Both the position numbers and the translations under genes were made by a program. From Amblyomma americanum (lineage: Eukaryota > Arthropoda > Arachnida > Ixodida > Ixodidae): 64,000 nucleotides of DNA. Below the pieces are notes generated by a model. The model had not been told where the DNA came from, searched no databases, and saw only the letters and a list, made by a program, of their open reading frames with translations. Positions 56,401 to 64,000 of the stretch are shown here, in pieces. The stretch is from contig NC_135497.1 of assembly GCF_052857255.1 (NCBI RefSeq), forward strand, positions 543,234,207 to 543,298,206, read 5' to 3'. The first letter of the stretch is position 1, and every line of letters begins with the position of its first letter.

Positions 56401-56973
56401 AGCCCACTTTGGTGTACATCTACGTTCTCAATTGAGAATGGTAACGGCCAATTTGTTAAGCATGTAAAAGCAGCACAGGGAGTTACACTGCAGTTTGCAG
56501 AACGCTATGTCATGAAGAGTTGCTTATGGACAGGGCACAAATATGTCAGCCTGCCCACTTTTCTAGAGAGTAAGCTTAACAAGTTAATGAACGCACACCG
56601 CTCTGTGAAGTCGAGAGTCTGTATTCTTGGAGCTCCACTGCTGTATGCGTCTCTAGACAGTACAGTGAAAGAGCTTTTTATTCGAAAGTACGGGCAGGTA
56701 CCAGGCATGACCCATTATTCACGCTTTCGGCTTAATAATTTAACCATTAACACCACTTCATATACTCGGGCCAGGAAGACTTATTCTTCCTGTGTGAGAA
56801 TGAGCGATGATATCTACTGTCTTGCGACTGATATATGCTCAGTATTACTGAATACAAGGAAGATAGTGTTAGTTTGTCAAGAGCTAATGACATCTGACAG
56901 CAATTTAAGAGGAGTGACTTACATGCATAAGTGCTCCAACCATCCCCAAGGGAGAAATCGGCGCCTTTACTAA
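56401..56973 (+). pseudogene. Tnp2-like transposase, exon 3
   Basis: After the acceptor gcgttgtgtgcag the frame reads SPLWCTSTFSIENGNGQFVK and HVKAAQGVTLQFAERYVM, the G-P-L-W-x-x-S-x-F-x-F-E-x-x-N-G box of the family, and stays open to a TAA at 56971. Without a gene partner this would be hard to identify; its position after exon 2 and the motif order support it. The preceding intron carries a mariner and a repeat. Confidence 0.65.
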
Positions 56974-57064
56974 AGTGATGATGTTTCCGCCCAGTGTGTT
57001 CTATTGATGGTGTTTATGTTAGCTTCGTATCTGAAGAGTCAAACAACTACAGAAAAGAATTATT

Positions 57065-57650
57065 GCACCATAGTGTTTACTCCAGAACTGAGCTCAAAGG
57101 AAAGCTGTCAATTCGGATGTGGTGTCAGATGCTTTGAGAAGTTAGCATTTTCCAAGCATTCCACCTTAGAAATGCTGAGGACTAGGCCATAAGGAAAGCT
57201 TCTATTGTATCATCGGTGGGTATCCAGCAGCACTGGATATCAAACTCCCGCGCCTATCAGTTGTGTGGCGGATGCTCAAATCACTTGGCCACCGCTGTGG
57301 TAGTAGCTGAGAGGAAGTTTTTACTGTGTACTTTTATACTTTAGATTAGTCCCTGGTTAAGTTGCATTTGCTGTTTTTGCTTTCTGTTGGGGCAACTTTA
57401 AGAGGATTTTGATACTGAAAATTGTTGTTCATGTTTGAAATACTTGAAAGCTGCTCCATATGCTTCCTGGCTAAGTGTGTTCAGTGCTTTTGAATTACAT
57501 GTTTTATTAGCTGCAATGCTATTTTGTACTTTTAAATTTTGTCTTTAGCCCTGCAGCTCTTGATATCATACATGATGCAAAGGGCGAAAGAAACTCTTGT
57601 CAGTTGTGGCATGTTTTGTGCATGTAGTTGGAACTCACACAGTATTGTAA
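57065..57650 (-). repeat. Diverged direct repeat, copy 2, with a tRNA-like head
   Basis: Second copy of the 54.4-kb repeat (tactccagaactgagctcaa onward). The shared sequence tatggctcagcttcat also appears at 56326-56345 and 57680-57695, suggesting that the two copies extend beyond the mariner insertion. Confidence 0.7.
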
Positions 57651-59879
57651 TCGACATTGATGTGTGTACCATGTATGTTAAGTATGGCTCAGCTTCATTA
57701 TAAAAGTCTTGGAAGTACTTCTGTGGTCTAGTGCTTTTGAAACCCAGAGGTTATGATGTTTGGTTTCTGCATGGGCAAAAAGGTTCGCGAACTTAATGCG
57801 TACCACTTACCATTGCTCTTCAGCTTTTTGCTGCCACCCTCTGTGTGTGTTTATACCTCTCGTAAATACATGTATTTCCTTAATGGAATGTTAAAAATTG
57901 TTGAGCATGTTGAACATTGCGTAGCTGTTAGTACTGTACTGTGTGGTAAGAAGCTGGCTTCATTACAATAGCGTTCTCTGCATGTTTAAATTTATGCCAC
58001 TTAGAAATATCTCTTCGTTTCTGACTCAACTGAAACGAACATGAGTGCTCAGTCAGCTGCATATTGTATGCACTATTTTGTATTTCTCCTCGCTTGCACA
58101 ATAATAACATTCCGTTGCTTGAAATGATGCTAATATCAAGCATGGGATAACTGTATTCTTTACACAACATTTTTAGCTCAGTGTACTGTCCTGTCCTAGT
58201 CCATATACCTGTGACACGAAGTAATTGATGCTGTCTTCTTTTGAGGGGACGTTACCTGCTTTACAATTTTGTCCTATGTACAAAATAGGTTGTTCGCAAA
58301 GGGTTTAAATCCTTGGCCGGAAAATGATCAGGTAACTTGACCGCCGTAGTTTTTGTCCTATGTACAAATTAGGCTGTTCGATTTTGTGCTCTTTATTATC
58401 GTTTTTTTAAGGTTTATCATTTTATTGTAGCATACATTCATGCATTAGCTGCCGCAATATTTATGCATGTTAAGTCTGTATTCAGTTTGAAATTTTTGTC
58501 TAGTTATAATTATTACGTAATCAATAAAAAGCATGCATATACTAATGTTAGTTGTACGTGCCATGCCATTATTGTGTGGTGTGTCGTATGTTTTATGGCA
58601 TAGAATAAATTCACGTGAGTGGTGAATGATTTTTTCTGTGAAAGATTTTCTTTATTATTTGCCCAGTTGCTGATGAAAACATTACAGTAACTGTGAAAGC
58701 GGTGCCCCAACTCTGGCAGCGGTGCTGTTTAGAAAGCATTTCAGGTTAGCTAGCTGCCTGTAACTGAAATTCCTAACATATAATTACTTTTCCAGTAATT
58801 TTTTCAATACCACCTTGTGTTTTTCTTTGCATATATGGCAAGCTGCAAGTTGTCTACAAGACCACTCTAAGCTCTAGCGCAATCATAAAAGCTTCCCCAG
58901 TGCATGGAAAAAGGGCATATACTTGTTCTACGTTTAAGATAAAACTGTTGGTTGACTGGTATTGACATAGAGTGCAAAAATTATTTGTTGCGTGATAAGT
59001 TCAAATCTGCCGGCAAAAGGTAAAGATAAAGTTGTGCGTGGCTTGACTTAATTGCAGCTACGAACCATTAGAACACCTTTAATGCCTTCGAACCGGCAAA
59101 CTAAATTAGGGTAACAGTACACAAAATGGTATATCGCTGTCAGAACGCTTTCAGTCGCATCGTAATGCACTCCGCGGCAATGGTTTTGATGCATATGGCA
59201 CATACCCGCACGATAGTACACTTCAAGCTATATGCACTGGCGAATAGCGCGCTCGGCCTTTGATCGTCCCACTGCTGCGTAAAATATCTACTACAACCGA
59301 ATTACGCTGCGCGCAGTTCGTGAGATGTGCGGCTACAATTAAACTACGAGCATATGAAGAGAGCATACCGATGTCTTGCTGTGCAACAAGCACCGATATC
59401 ACGCTGCACCAAAACGCTGACAGCAAATATTCGAAATCTTTGGATACACTTCATGGATGTAGCTGCGGTGTTGACTTCGCGCAAAACAATCGAGGCTTGA
59501 AATAATAACAGTACGTTTGCTGCGCGGTTGACAACACCCGCGCCCGATGAATTGGTAGACATATGCACGGACGTGCCAGTCGTGTTTCCAGACCGAGAGT
59601 ATAGCGATAGCCGCATGCAAACAAAAATCGTGTGCAGAATGCACTTCTGTTGATAGTGGTGACAGTGCCTTTTCTCTCAGTTTGCTTCAGCTCGCTCCCG
59701 TGCTAGAGAATATGCAGTGGTGATCTTGTTGCGGTTCCCTCATCGATACACTCTGTTGAAAACTAAGCATCTGCTGCGACGACATAGTCTTTTTTTGTCA
59801 CGGAAAAGACCGTTTGTTGCGACGACAAAATTATTTGTTGCCACAACACGAACTTCAACAAGAGACACGTGAACAACAG
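57651..59879. other. Unassigned AT-rich stretch
   Basis: No gene is supported. 58270-58380 has two copies of ttttgtcctatgtacaaa(a/t)taggctgttcg-like sequence about 80 bp apart. 59220-59650 is more GC-rich with overlapping motif-free frames. Confidence 0.45.
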
Positions 59880-60125
59880 AAGACTACAAGAAAATTTTGG
59901 TCGTAACAGCACACTTTTTATTACGAGAAAAAAAAATTGTTAACAACAAAAAGTTTCTAGTAACGAAGAGATTTTGTTGCGACAAGAAAAAAGATTGTAG
60001 TAACGGCAAGACATTTTGTTGTGACAACAAAAATCTTTGTAGTAACGACAAGACGTTTTGTTGTGACAACAAATATGTTTGTTATTACTACAAAAATTTA
60101 TGTAATAACCACAAAAATTCTTGTT
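59880..60125. repeat. AACAA/TTGTTG-rich minisatellite
   Basis: Degenerate units near acgacaagacgttttgttgtgacaaca repeat across the segment, with mixed orientation. It abuts the Gypsy pol relic. Confidence 0.75.
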
Positions 60126-60192
60126 GTCTTTTTCGATCGGGGGTCCGTTACCAGTGCAAACTCTCGCCCTAGAAGGTAGTCTAGAAATTTTG

Positions 60193-61790
60193 TTAGCAAA
60201 ATATGAGCGCCAGTGCCTCTCTTTCTAGTTGGGAATAGTTCCGTTCAGCTGGCGTTAATGTTCTAGAACAGAATCCAATTGCCTTATGAACGTTGCCGAT
60301 TGTGTGGAACAGAACAGCTCCTACGCCGAGAGGGGATGCGTCACATTCCAATTTCAATTCATTTTTTTGAATCGAAGGGCACAAGAACTTCGCCATCTTT
60401 AAATCTTGGTTTAGTCGCATTAAACGCGGCTTCATGTGGCAGTTTCCAGTGCCAGCGTGCATTCTTCTCTAACAGCTGATATAACGGGAAAATAATGGTC
60501 GACATGTTAGGCAGAAAAATAGCGTAGAAAGTCAGCATTCCGAGAAATGCGCGCAGTTTAGTAACATTACGTGGCTTGGGGCTTTCACAATGACCTCGAC
60601 AATGTTTTCTGTCGGGTGAAGACCATCTCGGTCAATTCGGTGCCCCAGATAAGATGCAGCCGGTTTGCGCCATTCGCACTTGTCAGATCTAAGTTTCACT
60701 CTTCGCTCTCGGAAGCGTTGTAGGACCGTTCTTAGTCGCTGGCCGTTATCATTCTTTCTTTCGGAAACCAGCACGTCGTCTAAATAAGCTTGTACGCCCT
60801 GCAGCCCTGCGAGCACCTCATCCATCTTTCTTCAAAAAATTGCGGTGCAGATGCTATTTCCAGGGGTAGCCTATTAAAACAAAAAAAAAATGTCTTTATG
60901 CGTGGTAATCAAGCAGACTTTCTTGGCAGCTTCGTCTAGTGGTATCTGATTGTAGGCATCTCGCAGGTCCAGCGTAATAAAACAGTCCCCGTCGCTTAAG
61001 CGGGCAAGCATGTCCTCAATCCTGGGCAATGGATATTGCTCAGTGGCACAGGCTGGGTTCGATGTGGTTTTAAAATCACCTCAGATTCGAACTGTGCCGT
61101 CCTTCTTTAGCACAACTACAACTGGTGTTCTCCGTCGGAATGCTGCACTGGCGACAATACGCCTGTAGAGACTAGCCTGTCCAACTCCTGAGTCACTTTA
61201 TCGCGTAGAGCGGAGGGGAGGGGCCGCGGCTTACAGAATTTTGGGATGGCACCCTCCTTTAGGTGCAGATTGGCGGGTGTCCCCTCGATGAGGCCCAGGC
61301 CGGCAGAAAAGACATCCTGGTACTCCTCGAAAATGCTGTTGACGCGGAAGCTGTTTTTGCGTTCTTCGGTCGTTGCGTCCTGTGTTGAAAGGTTAGAGCG
61401 GCTGCGATGTTCAGTAAACTAAGCAAGTCACGCCCACACCGGCTTGGTCCCGCACAATCTAGCACAATCAAGAGACAGACCACGGACACGCCTTGGCAGC
61501 GGACGGTTAACAAGTTCTCCCAGGAAAGGGAGGCGGCCTACGTAGCAGGACAACTTGAGGTTGGATGTCTTCAGAATTGGCCACTGCTTGCGGTACTTGT
61601 CACTTGTCATAGAGTTCCCGAGGGATGACGCAAAATGGTGACCCGGAATCTGCCTCCATTCCCACGTCCACATTCCCACGTCCACGTCCCACGTCCCACA
61701 TATGGACTCTGATTTATATATCACTCCGCTGATGGCAGAGCGGCAAGCCGCCGTGGGACTGGCTGACGCATTTGTTGACACTCCATACCT
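60193..61790 (-). pseudogene. Gypsy pol relic: protease to RNase H
   Basis: The minus strand holds, from 61.79 kb downward: a protease-adjacent segment (RRVRGLSLDCARLCGTKPVW), an RT start (EYQDVFSAGLGLIEGTPANL, ELDRLVSTGVLSPV), RT palm with AYLDDVLVSERK (the Y-L-D-D box, 60825-60532), LGHRIDRDGLHP, and RNase H with LKLECDASPLGVGAVLF and SRTLTPAERNYSQLERE (60462-60193). Stops and frameshifts separate the parts. It ends inside RNase H at 60193; integrase and LTRs are absent. Confidence 0.85.
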
Positions 61791-61929
61791 ACCGCGTTGA
61801 GTTGGAAAAAAAAGGCGAGAGCCTGGAAGTTTAATCCGATTTAATTAGGGCAACCGGCCGTACAGGACAATAATTCCAAGTGTCTAATGCCTGGATGTGT
61901 CTAATGCCTGCAAAGTGTAGATAGAGTTC

Positions 61930-62300
61930 CCGCGGTGAAAACACGAGTTCAGATTCCTGTTTAGTTAACCTTTAAGGAGCAGTGGTTAGCTTGTCTTCTT
62001 ATTACATGCCCTGTACCGGCTGATTTCTTCCTCCTGATTTCGACTAGGATGTCATTAACCGGCGTTTGCTCCCTCACTCACTCTGTCTCTTAACGGTATC
62101 CCTATCATTTTTTTTTCTTTCCATATGTCGCGACATTGTCCTTAACTTGAGTTGAACCCTTTTTGTTAGCTTCCACGTTTCCTCACCTAGGTGATTACCG
62201 GTGAGAACCAGGTGTGGTACTCATTTCTCTTGAGGGATGTTGGTAAACTGCCAATCATTGACTTAGAAAGTGCCATATGGGTCTTATGAGATTTTATAGG
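61930..62300 (-). mobile_element. RTE-like LINE fragment, second copy
   Basis: Aligns with about 300-600 in the same orientation (gatgtcattaacc..., ttgaaccctttttgttagct..., taccggtgagaa...). It is antisense sequence of the RT C-terminal region of the same LINE family and has no intact frame. Confidence 0.65.
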
Positions 62301-62954
62301 AGCTGCTAAGCGTCATTGTCTGGGTTTTCTGAGGTCAGCAGTAAAGAAGGTTCGCGGCAGCAGGACGTTTCCACGCTCTTCTGGAAGGATTGCACGACCA
62401 TGGCCACGCAGTTCTTTTGGGGTACATATTATCAGCAGGTAGTTTTTATCAGCACATATTTCTGAAGAAGATGATCGGGCTAGACAAGAAGGGCTTTTGT
62501 AAATACGAGGCGGCGTCTCTTAAGAACAGATCACATATGGCTAACCGGTAGAATTCAAGCGACGAGGTGTTTGTGTAGCATGCGTGTATGGTGATAAGCT
62601 CTTTTTTGATCCATGAATAGGGATGCGGCAGATTTTTTTCTCGCCCCCTCATGTACTTCAGCGCGTCGAAGATATGAAATGAAATATAATGATGTAATTC
62701 GAATCCCATTTCTCTGCGATGCTTTTTCCACTTATATTTTCCAATGCTCTCGCAGGTAAACTTTCTTGCACATCACATTTAATTGTGAGGCAACTGCTCA
62801 ATATTGTAAGACACTGTTGTCAACATATTGATGGCAGCGATAGGTGCCAAGGGTTGTTGTTTTTAACTACCATGTTGCTAAAAGCATTGCAAACGGTTAT
62901 GACAAATCAACAAAATTGCGTACAGCTTGCGACAGAGTAAAATTAATTTCACTG
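62301..62954. other. Unassigned stretch
   Basis: An 86-codon minus-strand frame at 62709-62449 lacks motifs. Plus-strand sequence near 62950 may already belong to the next LINE. Confidence 0.4.
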
Positions 62955-63284
62955 TTAAAGGAAAAGGAGGTAGGATGCACATAAAATCCTTCAGACCGAT
63001 TACGATAGCACCTGCTATGTACAGGCTGCTGGCATTGCAGGCAGTGGAATAAAAAATGCAGTGTTGGATACAAAATAATAAGATACTTAGAGAAATTCAG
63101 AATGGGTTCAGAAGGAATAAGCATTAGATGATATACTGTTCGAGCTTACCAAAAGCATAGAAATAGCTAGGGCTGATAAGAGACATATGTATGTAGCCTT
63201 CGTGGACATAATTGGTGCATACGGCACCGTGCACACCGAACTCCCGTGGAACATGCTAAAATATGAAGGTATGGGTCATGAAAT
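62955..63284 (+). pseudogene. LINE reverse transcriptase fragment
   Basis: The plus strand reads RPITIAPAMYRLLALQAVE, then after a stop ILREIQNGFRRNKH (the Q-N-G-F-R box) and MYVAFVDIIGAYGTVHTELP WNMLKYEGMGHEMI in pieces (the F-x-D-x-x-x-A-Y box of RT motif A). Several stops. It ends at the SINE. It belongs to a family different from the RTE-like and the 31-41 kb LINEs. Confidence 0.78.
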
Positions 63285-63501
63285 GATTTATGGTTAATGG
63301 GGGTTTAAGGTCCCAAAGTGACTCAGGCTATGAGGAAGGCCACAATGAAAGGCTCAGCAAATTTCGACCACCTGGGGTTCTTTTACGCGCACTGAAATCA
63401 CACAGCACACGGATCTCTAGAATTTTGCCTCCATCGAAATTGGACCGCCGCGGCCGGGACTGAACCCTCCTTTTTTTGGTCAGCCGACGAGCGCCATAAC
63501 C
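63285..63501 (-). mobile_element. SINE second subfamily, head interrupted
   Basis: Tail and core are complete; the head is cut within ggttatggcgctcg exactly where TGTGGGG sequence begins, as expected if another element inserted there. Confidence 0.8.
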
Positions 63502-64000
63502 TGTGGGGTTTTAATTGTGTGTGCACAAATACGTTTTCTCCCGCTTCATAGCGGCTGACACAGTTCAAAACCGCCTGCACCCCACAGCCGGCCTTGCTCT
63601 GAGGGAACAAAGGAATATCACACTGGCTGACACACACAGGCATTTATTGCTACAGCAAATATAACGCTAGCTAGAAGCAACACACGCTAAAGAATCGAGA
63701 CTGTCCGCACACTGTTTGCCCACTCAAGGGAAGGGATACTCCGAGGCCGGTAGAGACGAGATGTTTGAGCAAGTATTCCCGCCAATTCCTGGCCCTGCTG
63801 GCGAGGAGCGCAGCCGCGGGTGGCACGTCCGCTTGCGCCGATGATCTCAGCCTGAGTGCGCTCTCCTACGCGTGCAGCATTAACGCCCTCTCTCGTTAGT
63901 TACTTTAACCAGGGAGAGTCGCATGGCGCGCCCCGACTTGAGGCGATGCTGTGTGAGGGTGCAGCGCCGGAAAGCTAACCACAAGGGGAAGCTGCGGGGC
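63502..64000 (-). mobile_element. Possible LTR, cut by the window edge
   Basis: Begins with tgtggggttttaat at the SINE break and has an AATAAA signal on the minus strand near 63640; GC-rich beyond 63700. No partner LTR or coding domain is in view, so identification rests on the insertion junction and the TG end. Confidence 0.4.

Overview
This 64-kb window is eukaryotic and almost certainly comes from a hard tick (Ixodidae, probably a metastriate). Two full-length tRNA-derived SINEs (4908-5221 and 52371-52691, each with a perfect target-site duplication) match the tick SINE family known as Ruka as I recall it, and a second tRNA-headed SINE subfamily with the same core recurs in antisense. The rest is what large tick genomes look like: sparse short exons separated by long introns packed with retrotransposons, no operons and no bacterial features.

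The best host-gene candidate lies on the minus strand and spans about 32 kb. Exon 1 is at 47579-47762, and the two 3'-terminal exons are at 15835-16057 and 15150-15262. The last two encode a BEN-domain-like DNA/chromatin-binding module ending in a stop. Between them lie short exons with good splice sites: 45979-46050 (72 nt), 43229-43317 (89 nt, phase 1 to 0), and a homologous cassette family of 93, 90 and 93 nt at 41928-42020, 41243-41332 and 24520-24612, all phase 1 on both sides. A fourth copy, 44978-45070, is dead. I built these models by eye from AG/GT sites, phase and homology. A second, weaker host-gene candidate (a small protein with one membrane segment) is at 9784-7122, minus strand.

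Region by region. 1-1.25 kb: antisense RTE-like LINE. 3.5 kb: triplicated minisatellite. 4.9 kb: Ruka. 5.2-10.6 kb: small gene candidate and a CpG-rich start region. 10.8-12.5 kb: 5'-truncated Gypsy with one LTR. 14.1 kb: Penelope endonuclease relic. 15-16 kb: BEN exons. 20.3-22.3 kb: Penelope-like element (RT plus GIY-YIG) with an inverted fold-back copy. 25.9-30.1 kb: Gypsy-1, compact and young. 30.5-41.2 kb: an old antisense LINE interrupted by a SINE, by Gypsy-2 (7.2 kb, 0.86-kb LTRs) and by an unclassified 1019-bp insertion. 41-47.8 kb: the upstream BEN-gene exons with a LINE endonuclease relic. 49.9-50.6 kb: Penelope relic beside a long (AT)n tract. 51.2-57 kb: an intron-containing Tnp2-like (CMC/EnSpm type) transposase pseudogene hosting a Ruka and a mariner. 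60-64 kb: Gypsy pol relic, two LINE relics, and a SINE cut by a probable LTR.

The main story is a probable host gene whose introns have been enlarged by layered transposon insertions and whose small symmetric exons appear to have been duplicated and partly lost. No rRNA, CRISPR, phage or prokaryotic gene was seen. tRNA-like sequences belong to SINEs.
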